The position numbers and the translations under genes are program-made. Below are positions 33,330 through 42,489 of a stretch of DNA of 64,000 bases, piece by piece (the first letter of the stretch is position 1; every line of letters begins with the position of its first letter). Origin of the DNA: Flavobacteriales bacterium (GTDB lineage Bacteria; Bacteroidota; Bacteroidia; Flavobacteriales_E; Vicingaceae); contig JABAZP010000024.1 in NCBI GenBank assembly GCA_018608405.1, positions 1-64,000 on the forward strand, read 5' to 3'. The notes beneath the pieces are model-generated. The model was not told the origin of the DNA and made no database searches. It saw only the letters and a program-made list of their open reading frames with translations.

Positions 33330-34082
33330 ATGAACAAAAAAAGATCTTCTTCGACAGAAGATATTTTAGGACACCAATTTGGGGCCTTTTATAAAATTCC
33401 AATAGAAAAATTCTTTCAGTTTGCACTTTCCGTTGATTGCGTAATTCTAGGTTATCACGAGAATGGTTTAAAACTTCTTATGATTGAAAGAGGAACTGAG
33501 CCTCACAAAGGTAAAAAGGCATTGCCCGGAGATCTAGTTTACCCAACTGAAGATATGGAGTTGGCTGCCGACCGAGTTTTAAAGGACCTAACTGGCTTAG
33601 AAGATGTGTACATGACCCAGTCAAAATCGTATGGTCAGGTTGATCGACATCCAATCGGAAGAGTTGTTACAGTAGGCTATTACTCTTTAATTAGTGTAGA
33701 TCGGTATCAGCCACTAGCCAGCTCATGGGCATCTAACGTAGTGTGGGTTGATGTAAAAGAACTTCCCCAACTTTCCTTCGATCACAATCAAATTGTCGAC
33801 CAAGTACTTACAACACTCCGGGAACGAGTCCGGCTGCAACCAATAGGGTTTGAGCTTCTCCCAAAAAAATTTACTCTTGGCCAGTTACAAGAACTATACG
33901 AGGCCATATTGAACACAACCTTCGATAAAGCCAACTTTAGGAAAAAAATATTGGGAATGAACCTACTTAATGACACAAAAGAACTCCAAACCCAAGTCTC
34001 TCATCGCCCGGCAAAACTGTTTTCATTCGACAAAGACAAATACGAAAGCTTATTAAAAAAAGGCTTTAGCTTCGAAATGTAA
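33330..34082 (+). CDS. Nudix-related transcriptional regulator (NrtR/AraR-like)
   Basis: A 250-residue protein with an N-terminal Nudix fold (about 30-165) and a C-terminal winged-helix domain (about 175-250; FTLGQLQELYEAIL...FRKKILGMNLL). The Nudix box starts at Gly67 and keeps Glu74 and Arg82, but the catalytic REUxEE is changed to RVLKDL, so hydrolysis is unlikely. This two-domain design with a dead or altered Nudix box is that of NrtR and of the Bacteroidota sugar regulator AraR. It lies between the two arms of the glucan locus, so it is the natural candidate for their regulator, sensing a sugar or sugar phosphate. The ligand is unknown. Confidence 0.85.
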   Translation: MNKKRSSSTEDILGHQFGAFYKIPIEKFFQFALSVDCVILGYHENGLKLLMIERGTEPHKGKKALPGDLVYPTEDMELAADRVLKDLTGLEDVYMTQSKSYGQVDRHPIGRVVTVGYYSLISVDRYQPLASSWASNVVWVDVKELPQLSFDHNQIVDQVLTTLRERVRLQPIGFELLPKKFTLGQLQELYEAILNTTFDKANFRKKILGMNLLNDTKELQTQVSHRPAKLFSFDKDKYESLLKKGFSFEM

Positions 34083-34192
34083 TATTCTTAAATCAAGACA
34101 GCTTACCGGTCTCATCGGTATTATTGACCGCTGAAAAGTTTTCGAATTTGTCAAATCAAAACCCCTTATTGTAAATATTACTTTAAGTGTCT

Positions 34193-34200
34193 TATATTTG
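34193..34200 (+). promoter_or_regulatory. -7 box (TATATTTG) for zwf and the catabolic operon
   Basis: An exact TAnnTTTG match with a TTG at 34169-34171, spacing 21 nt, gives the best two-part promoter in the window. It ends 6 nt before the zwf ATG, so the transcript may start at or next to the start codon. Confidence 0.6.
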
Positions 34201-34206
34201 TTTCTG

Positions 34207-35709
34207 ATGAAAAACCTTGCCTCAGAAATTAAAACACACTTCGATCTCGTCATATTTGGTGGAGATGGAGATTTGTCGTTCAGGAAAATATACCCTGCAT
34301 TATACTACAGATTGCTTGAAAATCAAATTAGTACAGATGATCGAATATTAGCATTAGCTAGAAAGAAGCGAACAAATGAAGAATTTGGAGCTGTTCTGAA
34401 AGTAGAGTTAAGTAAACATGTTGAGAGTCTTAATGAGAAAATTTTAACCGATTTATTGTCCATAATTACCTACGAGGTAGTTGACATAAATAATTCAAAA
34501 GAAGCAACCGGCATTAAAAAGTATTTTAACAAAACAGGAGATAGAGTTCGTGCCTTTTATTTGGCTACTCCTGCAAGTATATTTGGTCAAATCTCTTCTT
34601 TTCTACATGAACTTGGTTTAATTAACGACAATTCTAGGGTCGTATTGGAAAAACCATTAGGCACAGACTTAATAAGTTCTGAAGAAATAAACGTTAAAGT
34701 TGCTCAATACTTTAAAGAAAGTCAGATCTATCGAATCGACCATTATTTGGGTAAGGAAACTGTTCAGAATTTAATGGTTTTGCGGTTTGCAAACAATATT
34801 TTTGAACGCTCTTGGAATGCTCAAGAAATTGACAACATACAAATTACTGTAGCTGAGTCATTAGGTGTTGGAACAAGAGGGAATTTCTATGATAAGTACG
34901 GTGCATTAAAGGACATGGTTCAAAACCATCTTTTACAACTCCTTTGCTTGATAGCTATGGAACCTCCTATCACACTAGACGCAGATCAGGTGAGAGATGA
35001 GAAGTTAAAGGTTTTAAAAGCCTTAAGACCATTTACAAAAGAAACAATTTCTACAGATACCGTTAGAGGTCAATATACTAGAGGCAAGACTAAAGAAGGT
35101 CATCTTCCCTCTTATCTAGAAGATATCGATAAATATGACTCTAGCACCGAAACTTTTGTAGCCTTAAAAACATATATCGATAATTGGAGATGGGGCGGAG
35201 TCCCAATTTATTTGAGAACAGGCAAGAGATTGCCGCATCGTTTTTCAGAAATTGTAATTAACTTCAAACACGTCCCCCACAATATATTTCCTGAAAAAAA
35301 GGACATCGATAATAATAAGTTGACAATTCGATTACAACCAGAAGAAAGAATTGAACTACAACAGATGGTAAAAATTCCTGGACCAGGAGGATACCGTTAC
35401 AAACCATTTTCTTTAGAATTAGATTATGCGGATCACTTTAACGACCGCTTTCCAGATGCCTATGAACGACTTTTAATGGATGTAGTTCGAGGAAATCAAA
35501 CACTTTTTATGAGACGAGACGAAGTAAAGGCGTCTTGGGAGTGGGTTGAGTCTATTCTAAAAAACTGGAAATCAGAAAAGGTTCCCAATATCTTATATGA
35601 AGCAGGGACAAAAGGCCCGGGAGATCTAATTATGGATGAAGCTAGAAACTGGGTAAAGTCTCGGCATGTAATTAAAGTTCAACAAACAAAAAAAGCAGAT
35701 GAAGACTAG
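34207..35709 (+). CDS. zwf: Glucose-6-phosphate 1-dehydrogenase
   Basis: A 500-residue enzyme that oxidises glucose-6-phosphate to 6-phosphogluconolactone with NAD(P)+. The N-terminal dinucleotide-binding loop reads IFGGDGDLSFRKIYPALYYRLL, and the substrate/active-site signature RIDHYLGKE (catalytic His region) is intact. ATG 34207 is preferred to the TTG at 34198, which lies inside the promoter box. It heads a ten-gene operon and overlaps pgl by 11 bases. Its placement with edd and eda shows it feeds the Entner-Doudoroff route. Confidence 0.96.
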   Translation: MKNLASEIKTHFDLVIFGGDGDLSFRKIYPALYYRLLENQISTDDRILALARKKRTNEEFGAVLKVELSKHVESLNEKILTDLLSIITYEVVDINNSKEATGIKKYFNKTGDRVRAFYLATPASIFGQISSFLHELGLINDNSRVVLEKPLGTDLISSEEINVKVAQYFKESQIYRIDHYLGKETVQNLMVLRFANNIFERSWNAQEIDNIQITVAESLGVGTRGNFYDKYGALKDMVQNHLLQLLCLIAMEPPITLDADQVRDEKLKVLKALRPFTKETISTDTVRGQYTRGKTKEGHLPSYLEDIDKYDSSTETFVALKTYIDNWRWGGVPIYLRTGKRLPHRFSEIVINFKHVPHNIFPEKKDIDNNKLTIRLQPEERIELQQMVKIPGPGGYRYKPFSLELDYADHFNDRFPDAYERLLMDVVRGNQTLFMRRDEVKASWEWVESILKNWKSEKVPNILYEAGTKGPGDLIMDEARNWVKSRHVIKVQQTKKADED

Positions 35710-36373
35710 ATCTGAGTTAGAAATAGAACTTGCAACTTTAATTTGCCAAAAGTTAGAAGGGTCAATTAAAGATCATGGTCAAGCTAGTCTATTAGTATCC
35801 GGAGGTTCAACTCCAATTCATTTATTTCACCTGCTTTCAACGAAAAATATTGACTGGAATAAGGTTACTGTTGTGCCGGTAGATGACCGTTTTTTGCCAG
35901 ATGGACATCCCGACCAAAACGGTACGTTAATAAAAGAAAGATTACTCATTAATAATGCTTCAAAGGCTAATTTCATCCCTTTGGTTGTGAATTCAACAGA
36001 TGCTCAATTAAACTTAGAATTAGTTGAAAATACAATTGCAAAGATTGTTCGACCATTTACAGTTGTTATTTTAGGAATGGGTGCAGATGGGCATACTGCA
36101 TCTCTCTTTCCAAGCTGCAAAGAATTGCAGCTTGGGCTAAACTTGAACAATACGGATAGTCTGATTATAACCAATCCTACAACCGCTCCCTATCAGCGTA
36201 TCTCCTTTACTAGAAGTGCGCTTTTAAATACTGAAAATTTATACCTTCATTGTTATGGAGAAGAAAAAAAAGAAATATTAGATGCATTGGAGGTGAGTAC
36301 TGAAAAAGAGTATCCAATCAAAGCATTTATCAATCAAAATAATATTAAACCAGAAATATTCTGGAGTAAATAA
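35699..36373 (+). CDS. pgl: 6-phosphogluconolactonase (DevB type)
   Basis: A 224-residue enzyme of the glucosamine-6-phosphate isomerase-like fold that hydrolyses 6-phosphogluconolactone. Family motifs are SLLVSGGSTPIHLF near the N-terminus, VPVDDRFLPDGHPDQNG, and the signature VILGMGADGHTASLFP. The ATG lies within the last codons of zwf, and edd begins 4 nt after its stop, so expression is coupled. Length is typical. Confidence 0.94.
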   Translation: MKTRSELEIELATLICQKLEGSIKDHGQASLLVSGGSTPIHLFHLLSTKNIDWNKVTVVPVDDRFLPDGHPDQNGTLIKERLLINNASKANFIPLVVNSTDAQLNLELVENTIAKIVRPFTVVILGMGADGHTASLFPSCKELQLGLNLNNTDSLIITNPTTAPYQRISFTRSALLNTENLYLHCYGEEKKEILDALEVSTEKEYPIKAFINQNNIKPEIFWSK

Positions 36374-36377
36374 CACC

Positions 36378-38180
36378 ATGAATAAAACGATAGTAGAAAT
36401 AACTAGACGAATAAAGGAACGATCGAAAGCATCTAGGAAAGAGTACTTAGATTTGATGAAAACCGTTCACAACAATAAAGTAACAAGGGCTGATTTAGCT
36501 TGTGGAAATTTAGCTCATGCATTTGCCGCATGTGCAGATGACGAAAAGGTAGATTTAAGTGCAGAAGTAAAATCAAACTTAGCCATTATAACAGCATATA
36601 ATGACATGCTAAGCGCTCACAAAACCTATGAAGACTATCCACCAAAGTTAAAAGCTTCCGCTAAAAAATACGGTGGAGTTGCTCAAGTTGCCTCTGGAGT
36701 TCCGGCCATGTGCGACGGTGTGACACAAGGGCAAGCAGGAATGGAGCTTTCACTTTTTAGTAGAGATGTTATTGCGCTTTCTACTGCAGTTGGTATGTCA
36801 CATCAAATGTTTGATGGAGGTTTATGTTTGGGAATTTGCGATAAAATAGTGCCAGGAATGATGATTGGTGCGCTCCGGTTTGGTCATTTGCCTTACATTT
36901 TTGTACCAGGTGGTCCGATGGAATCAGGAATTACGAATGATGAAAAAGCTCAATTCAGAAGAGACTATGCGGATGGGAAAATTGGAAGAGCAGAGCTATT
37001 AAAAGCTGAATCTGCATCATACCACTCTGCAGGAACTTGCACGTTTTACGGAACTGCGAACAGTAATCAAATGTTAATGGAGATTATGGGAGTTCATCTC
37101 CCCGGCGCTTCATTTATTACTCCCGGAACTGAGTTAAGAGAAAAGCTAAATGACTATGCTGTAAAGCGTTTGTTGGAAATTACTCCTCAAAAAGAAAGCT
37201 ATACCCCGCTTTACGAAATAATTAGCCCTGAAAGCATTGTAAATGCATTAGTTGGTTTAGTAGCTACAGGTGGTAGCACTAATCTCACCATTCATATTAT
37301 TGCTATCGCTAAAAGTGCCGGAATAATTGTGAATTGGGACGACTTTAATGATGTTTCTGATGTGGTACCATCCATCACAAAAGTATACCCAAATGGCACT
37401 GCAGATATTAATCACTTCCAGGCATGCGGAGGAATGGGTTTCCTAATGAAAACTTTGAATGACGGAGGATTCTTAAACAGTAATGTGAAAACAAATATGG
37501 GCGATGGCTTGGAACATTACTTTAAAGAACCATTTATTGAGAATGGAGAATTGAAATGGAGACCTGTACCGGAAAATTCGCTCGATGAAAATATTTTAAG
37601 ACCTGTTAATAACCCTTTTACCAGCACAGGAGGACTGAAAGTTTTAAAAGGCAACCTTGGACGTTCTGTAATAAAAATTTCAGCAGTTAAGCCTGAACAC
37701 AGGTATGTGAAGGCTAAGGCGGTTGTATTTGATGATCAGGATGAAGTAATTGCAGCATTTAAAAGAAAAGAATTAAATAAAGATGTGGTAGTTGTAGTAA
37801 AAAATCAAGGAGCTCATAGTATTGGAATGCCTGAACTTCATAAACTTACTCCAACGCTAAGTCTACTTCAATTTGCAGGCCATCGCGTTGCGCTTGTTAC
37901 AGATGGTAGAATGTCAGGAGCATCAGGAAAGGTTCCTGCGGCAATTCACTTAAGTCCTGAAGCAGCGAAAGGAGGAATGATTTCTAAACTACAAACTGGT
38001 GATTTCATTGAATTAGATCCTGAAAATGGAATTTTAAACTGTTTAAATATTGAAGAAGTTGAGGCCAGAGAAAGCAACTTGGCAGAAAATCAAAATTCAT
38101 ACGGTGTAGGTAGAGAACTCTTTAATCAACTAAAAACATTGGTTAGCGAAAGTGAAGAAGGAGCATCATTTATAATTTAA
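36378..38180 (+). CDS. edd: Phosphogluconate dehydratase
   Basis: A 600-residue IlvD/Edd family iron-sulfur dehydratase that converts 6-phosphogluconate to 2-keto-3-deoxy-6-phosphogluconate. Cluster-binding cysteines appear in GVPAMCDGVTQG, CLGICDKIVPG and SAGTCTFYGTANSNQ. The length and the neighbours (pgl before, eda after) favour Edd over dihydroxy-acid dehydratase IlvD. The C-terminal domain contains VTDGRMSGASGKVPAAIHLSPE. Gaps to neighbours are 4 and 3 nt. Confidence 0.95.
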   Translation: MNKTIVEITRRIKERSKASRKEYLDLMKTVHNNKVTRADLACGNLAHAFAACADDEKVDLSAEVKSNLAIITAYNDMLSAHKTYEDYPPKLKASAKKYGGVAQVASGVPAMCDGVTQGQAGMELSLFSRDVIALSTAVGMSHQMFDGGLCLGICDKIVPGMMIGALRFGHLPYIFVPGGPMESGITNDEKAQFRRDYADGKIGRAELLKAESASYHSAGTCTFYGTANSNQMLMEIMGVHLPGASFITPGTELREKLNDYAVKRLLEITPQKESYTPLYEIISPESIVNALVGLVATGGSTNLTIHIIAIAKSAGIIVNWDDFNDVSDVVPSITKVYPNGTADINHFQACGGMGFLMKTLNDGGFLNSNVKTNMGDGLEHYFKEPFIENGELKWRPVPENSLDENILRPVNNPFTSTGGLKVLKGNLGRSVIKISAVKPEHRYVKAKAVVFDDQDEVIAAFKRKELNKDVVVVVKNQGAHSIGMPELHKLTPTLSLLQFAGHRVALVTDGRMSGASGKVPAAIHLSPEAAKGGMISKLQTGDFIELDPENGILNCLNIEEVEARESNLAENQNSYGVGRELFNQLKTLVSESEEGASFII

Positions 38181-38183
38181 GCA

Positions 38184-38762
38184 ATGGGAAATCAATCAAT
38201 CTATAAAATATTAAAGAATAATCCTCTGGTTCCCGTTGTTACCTTCAACAAAGAAGATGACCCTGAAGATTTTATGGATTATTTAATCAAGCGTAACGTT
38301 TTTTGTATTGAAATCACTTTACGAACAGAATATGGCTTGAAAGCCATTGAGTTGTTAAAAAAGAAATTCAGTGATACAATTCAAGTTGGTGCAGGAACGG
38401 TTATTAGCTCCTTACAGGTAAATCAATTAAAATCAATAGGTGCAGATTTTATGGTAAGTCCAGGCTTAACTGTTGATTTATTCGAATGTATGATAAACTC
38501 GAAAATCCCATTTCTGCCGGGAGTTGCTACTCCAAGCGAAATAATAAAGGCTCAAGAATTAGGATTAGAATACCTTAAATTTTTTCCAGCTAATTTATAC
38601 GGAGGAATTGATGCTTTAAAAATGTTTGGAGGTTTATTTCCAGCCTTGAAGTTTTGCCCGACCGGAGGAATATCAGAAGCAACAAGCCAAGAGTATTTAG
38701 CGCTGAACAACGTAATAGCAGTAGGTGGATCTTGGTTTCAAAAAAACTATAAAACAAAATAA
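38184..38762 (+). CDS. eda: 2-dehydro-3-deoxyphosphogluconate (KDPG) aldolase
   Basis: A 192-residue class I aldolase that splits KDPG into pyruvate and glyceraldehyde-3-phosphate. The Schiff-base lysine is in YLKFFPANLYGG, the catalytic Glu in CIEITLRTEYG, and the phosphate-binding FCPTGGIS and AVGGSWF loops are present. Size is slightly short (usual about 205) but complete. The kinase gene starts 2 nt after its stop. Confidence 0.95.
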   Translation: MGNQSIYKILKNNPLVPVVTFNKEDDPEDFMDYLIKRNVFCIEITLRTEYGLKAIELLKKKFSDTIQVGAGTVISSLQVNQLKSIGADFMVSPGLTVDLFECMINSKIPFLPGVATPSEIIKAQELGLEYLKFFPANLYGGIDALKMFGGLFPALKFCPTGGISEATSQEYLALNNVIAVGGSWFQKNYKTK

Positions 38763-38764
38763 AG

Positions 38765-39670
38765 ATGACAGCAATTGCAGAAAGCGGCTCAACCAAGTGT
38801 GAATGGGTTATCTTAAACGATGAAGGTTTAGTAGAAAGTAATTTTAAAACACAAGGGTTTAATCCTGACTTTCATAGCACCGAATACGTAGCTGAAACAC
38901 TTAGTCAGTGTGTTGATTTATTTGCTTCGAAAGATAAAATAAAAAACGTCTATTTCTACGGGGCCAGTTGTTCTAGTGCAAAATTAAAGCAACGAATTGT
39001 TAATGGCTTAATACAGGTATTCAGAAATGCAGAAATCGTTGTTGACCATGACCTTTTGGCAGCTGCATATTCTTTATATGATGACCAACCACTTATTAGT
39101 TGCATAATAGGCACTGGGTCCAATTCATGTTACTTTGATGGAGAAAACTTAATTGAAAAAATTCCTGCATTAGGTTTTGTAATGGGAGATGAAGCGGGCG
39201 GTGGATATTTCGGAAAGCAACTTTTATCTGACTTTTTTTATAAAAGACTACCACAAACCATACATGAAGATTTTGAAGCTACCTACCAATTAACTTGGGG
39301 GGAAGCTAGGGAAAAGATTTATGGCAACATACATGCGAATGTTTACCTAGCATCTTTCATGCCTTTTATAGCGAAACACAAACAAGAGAAATACGTTATC
39401 GACTTATTAAGTGATGGCTTTGCCAAATTTATTAAAATCCATGTAGGTTGTTTTTCAGAATACAAGTCTAAACAAGTTGGATTCGTGGGAAGTCTCGCCT
39501 TTATTTTCAAGGACATTCTAATTGAAGAATTAAAAAAACAAGGTTACAAACCCGGCAGAATAATAAAGAGCCCAATCAATGAATTGGTAAATTATCATCG
39601 TAATTACTTAAATATTTTATCGGACACTAAGAGCGAAAAATTAAAAAGTGCTAAAGGATTCGAGGCTTAA
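38765..39670 (+). CDS. BadF/BcrA-type sugar kinase (N-acetylglucosamine/glucose kinase-like)
   Basis: A 301-residue ASKHA-fold kinase. The phosphate-1 loop reads AESGSTKCEW, phosphate-2 is CIIGTGSNSCYFDG, and GFVMGDEAGGGYFG matches the family of Bacteroidota proteins usually annotated N-acetylglucosamine kinase. Position between eda and GH17 suggests it phosphorylates glucose released from beta-glucan to glucose-6-phosphate for Zwf; GlcNAc or glucosamine remain possible. The C-terminal 15 residues (SDTKSEKLKSAKGFEA) extend past the usual end. GH17 starts 1 nt downstream. Confidence 0.82.
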   Translation: MTAIAESGSTKCEWVILNDEGLVESNFKTQGFNPDFHSTEYVAETLSQCVDLFASKDKIKNVYFYGASCSSAKLKQRIVNGLIQVFRNAEIVVDHDLLAAAYSLYDDQPLISCIIGTGSNSCYFDGENLIEKIPALGFVMGDEAGGGYFGKQLLSDFFYKRLPQTIHEDFEATYQLTWGEAREKIYGNIHANVYLASFMPFIAKHKQEKYVIDLLSDGFAKFIKIHVGCFSEYKSKQVGFVGSLAFIFKDILIEELKKQGYKPGRIIKSPINELVNYHRNYLNILSDTKSEKLKSAKGFEA

Positions 39671-39671
39671 G

Positions 39672-40937
39672 ATGAATTATTTCATTAAAATATCTTTGTC
39701 ATTTATAGTTTTGGCTGTGCTGTCTTGCTCTACCCCTGCAGACAAGACAACAACAAAAGACATTATGACTGCAGAAGACATTTTAGGGAATCCAAATTTT
39801 CAGGCAATCTCATTTGGTGGATACAGAGAACAGACGAGAAAGTTGTGCCCTTCCATTGAAGAGTTAAAGGAGGACATGAAAGTTTTATCCGCTATTGATA
39901 TTAAAATTATTCGGACCTATTACACTCAACAGTTTCCACATGCTGAAAGAGTGTTGCAAGCAATACGCGAATTAAAGCAAGAAAATCCCTCATTTGAAAT
40001 GTACGTGATGTTAGGTGCTTGGATTGAATGTGACCAAGCATTTACTCCATTCCGCGATCATTCGAAAGAAAACTTTAAACAAAATCGCGCTGAAATAAAT
40101 AAAGCAATTGAACTCTCAAAAGTGTATCCCGATATTATTAAAATTATAGCGGTTGGGAATGAATCAATGGTGCATTGGGCAGAAATGTATTCAGTATATC
40201 CTAAGGTTATTTTAAACTATGTAAAGCAACTTCAAAAACTAAAGAAAGAAGGAGAACTAAGTTCAAACCTATGGATTACCAGTTCAGATAACTTTGCCTC
40301 TTGGGGGGGCGGTTCAGCGGAATATCATTCAAGTCACTTGTCTGAATTGATTAAGGTTGTTGACTTTGTTTCAATGCATACCTACCCATTTCACGATACG
40401 CATTACAATTCGGAGTTTTGGGAATTTGACTCGTTGGGTTCTTCAAAAAGCAAGATTCAACATGCAAAAGAAGGAATAATAAGAGCTAAGGATTACGCAA
40501 TTTCACAATATGAGTCAACTAAGAGGTACGTCCAATCTATCTCACCAGAAAAACCCATCCATATTGGGGAAACAGGTTGGGCAACTTCTGACCATACCAA
40601 ATATGGAGCTAAAGGATCACATGCGGCGGATGAGTTCAAACAGAAATTGTATTATGATTACATGAGAGAATGGTCAAATGAAAATGAGCTATCTTGCTTC
40701 TTTTTTGAAGCTTTCGATGAGCCTTGGAAAGATACTAACGATATCAACGCTTCTGAAAACCATTTTGGTCTTATAACCACGAGGGGTAAAGCCAAGTATG
40801 CATTGTGGAGCGCTGTAGACTCAGGTAAATTTGCAGGGCTTACTCGAAATGGAAATCCAATTTCAAAAACATATAGCGGGAACGAAAAAGAATTATTCCA
40901 AACTGTTTTAATTCCCTCCAAAAAACTAACAAACTAA
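39672..40937 (+). CDS. GH17 beta-1,3-glucanase-like lipoprotein
   Basis: From ATG 39672 this is a 421-residue lipoprotein with lipobox VLSC (Cys19). The (beta/alpha)8 GH17 fold shows ISFGGYREQTRKLCPS at strand 1, the acid/base in VGNESM (Glu164), HTYPFHD, and the nucleophile in IGETGW (Glu300). Bacterial GH17 enzymes cleave or transfer beta-1,3-glucan chains. Because it follows only 1 nt after the kinase gene, the upstream ATG at 39648, inside that gene, is rejected. Cellular side: periplasm or outer membrane. Confidence 0.92.
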   Translation: MNYFIKISLSFIVLAVLSCSTPADKTTTKDIMTAEDILGNPNFQAISFGGYREQTRKLCPSIEELKEDMKVLSAIDIKIIRTYYTQQFPHAERVLQAIRELKQENPSFEMYVMLGAWIECDQAFTPFRDHSKENFKQNRAEINKAIELSKVYPDIIKIIAVGNESMVHWAEMYSVYPKVILNYVKQLQKLKKEGELSSNLWITSSDNFASWGGGSAEYHSSHLSELIKVVDFVSMHTYPFHDTHYNSEFWEFDSLGSSKSKIQHAKEGIIRAKDYAISQYESTKRYVQSISPEKPIHIGETGWATSDHTKYGAKGSHAADEFKQKLYYDYMREWSNENELSCFFFEAFDEPWKDTNDINASENHFGLITTRGKAKYALWSAVDSGKFAGLTRNGNPISKTYSGNEKELFQTVLIPSKKLTN

Positions 40938-40944
40938 AACCCCC

Positions 40945-42483
40945 ATGTCTAAAAAAGTAATTTTAATCGCATTCGTAGTTTCTTTAGGTGGTTTTCTATT
41001 TGGTTTTGATGCAGGTATTATTTCAGGTGTAATGTCTTACGCAGGTCCTGAATTTGATTTAAACGACTGGCAGTCGGGTTGGGTGGTAAGTTCGCCATCC
41101 TTCGCGGCAATGATTGCCATGTTGCTAGCAGGGAGACTTAGTGACATTATAGGCCGTAAGAAAATATTGATTGTAGTAGCATTTTTGTATGCTGTATCTG
41201 CTCTTTTTTCAGCATTTGCCTATTCTTATGAGATGCTTTACATAGCTAGAATGATTGGAGGCGTTGGGTTTGGTGCAGCCTTAGTTCTAGCCCCTACTTA
41301 CATTGCTGAAATTTCTTCTGCGAAAAATAGAGGAAAGCTTGTTTCATTGCAACAACTAAACATCGTACTTGGCTTCTTTGCAGCCTTTCTAAGTAATTAT
41401 TATTTAAATAAAATTAATACCTCAGGAAGTGACTTATTTACCGACGAGACTGTTTGGAGATGGATGTTGGGCATTGAGTTTTTCCCGGCTATTCTTTATT
41501 TTATATTCATGTTTTTCGTTCCTAAAAGCCCCCGATGGTTGTATACAAAAAATATGGTTGAAGAAGCAAAAGTGATTTTAAATAGAATTTACGGAACAGA
41601 AATAGCTTCTGAAGAAATTAAAGCTATTGAAAACGCTACAAAATCAAAAGACGATTCAAAGGTTTCGCTTTTATCATTACTCAAACCTTCGTTAAGGTTT
41701 ATTCTCTTAGTTGGTTTAGTAATTGGAGTATTACAACAAATAACAGGAATAAATGCTGTATATTTTTACGCAACTTCAATATTTAAGCAAACAGGTATAG
41801 GCACCGATGCTGCATTTTCTTCAGGAGTACTACTTAGCTTTATTACCGTTTTATTCACCTTTGTTGCAATCTTTTTAATTGATAAAATGGGTAGAAGACC
41901 CTTACTGTTAATTGGAATTGCGGGGGTATCAATAAGTTTGATCCTTTGTGCATATGGCTTTAATGAGGCAACTTACAAATTAACAGAGCAAGACCTTCAA
42001 GAAATTGAGTTAACAGGTATGGAAGCCAGTCAATTGTCATTTGCTGTTGACAAGGTCTATGAAAATGATTTAGATTTTAAAAATGATATGAAAGCCTCCT
42101 TGGGGACACAGCTTTATGCAAAAAATGAAGGTGCCATTCTAGAATATGCAACAACTATTAATGCAACTTTAATATTGTTTGGAATTCTTGGATTTATTGC
42201 CTGTTTTGCCTTTTCACTTGGACCAGTGATGTGGGTTCTGCTTTCAGAACTATACCCAATTAAATATCGAGGTCTAGCAATTGGTGCAATTGGATTTGTA
42301 AACTCTTTCACGAGCTGGTTGGTTCAGCAGGTTTTTCCGTGGGAGCTATCTAATTTAGGTAATGCGCTAAGTTTTTTAATATTTGGATTGATAGCCCTTG
42401 CTGGGTTTATTGTCTTATTGAAAATTTTACCGGAAACCAAAGGCAAGTCTCTTGAAGAAATTGAAGCAAAATATGTAAAGTAA
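40945..42483 (+). CDS. MFS sugar porter (sugar:H+ symporter type)
   Basis: A 512-residue inner-membrane transporter with 12 predicted helices. Sugar-porter motifs are visible: GRLSDIIGRKK (loop 2-3), KNRGKLVSLQQLNI (loop 4-5), PKSPRWLY, GVLQQITGINAVYFYATSIF (helix 7 sugar-binding QQxxGxN), DKMGRRPLL and PETKGKSLEEIE at the end. An insertion of about 60 residues sits before helix 10 (TEQDLQEIELTGMEASQ...), as in other Bacteroidota members. It probably brings glucose or a short glucan into the cytoplasm for the kinase or phosphorylase. Confidence 0.93.
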   Translation: MSKKVILIAFVVSLGGFLFGFDAGIISGVMSYAGPEFDLNDWQSGWVVSSPSFAAMIAMLLAGRLSDIIGRKKILIVVAFLYAVSALFSAFAYSYEMLYIARMIGGVGFGAALVLAPTYIAEISSAKNRGKLVSLQQLNIVLGFFAAFLSNYYLNKINTSGSDLFTDETVWRWMLGIEFFPAILYFIFMFFVPKSPRWLYTKNMVEEAKVILNRIYGTEIASEEIKAIENATKSKDDSKVSLLSLLKPSLRFILLVGLVIGVLQQITGINAVYFYATSIFKQTGIGTDAAFSSGVLLSFITVLFTFVAIFLIDKMGRRPLLLIGIAGVSISLILCAYGFNEATYKLTEQDLQEIELTGMEASQLSFAVDKVYENDLDFKNDMKASLGTQLYAKNEGAILEYATTINATLILFGILGFIACFAFSLGPVMWVLLSELYPIKYRGLAIGAIGFVNSFTSWLVQQVFPWELSNLGNALSFLIFGLIALAGFIVLLKILPETKGKSLEEIEAKYVK

Positions 42484-42489
42484 GAATTT

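Noticed and set aside
34083-34160. ACCGGT-like repeat after the Nudix gene as a terminator
   Set aside because: Short, imperfect stem and no clean T-run; not convincing.
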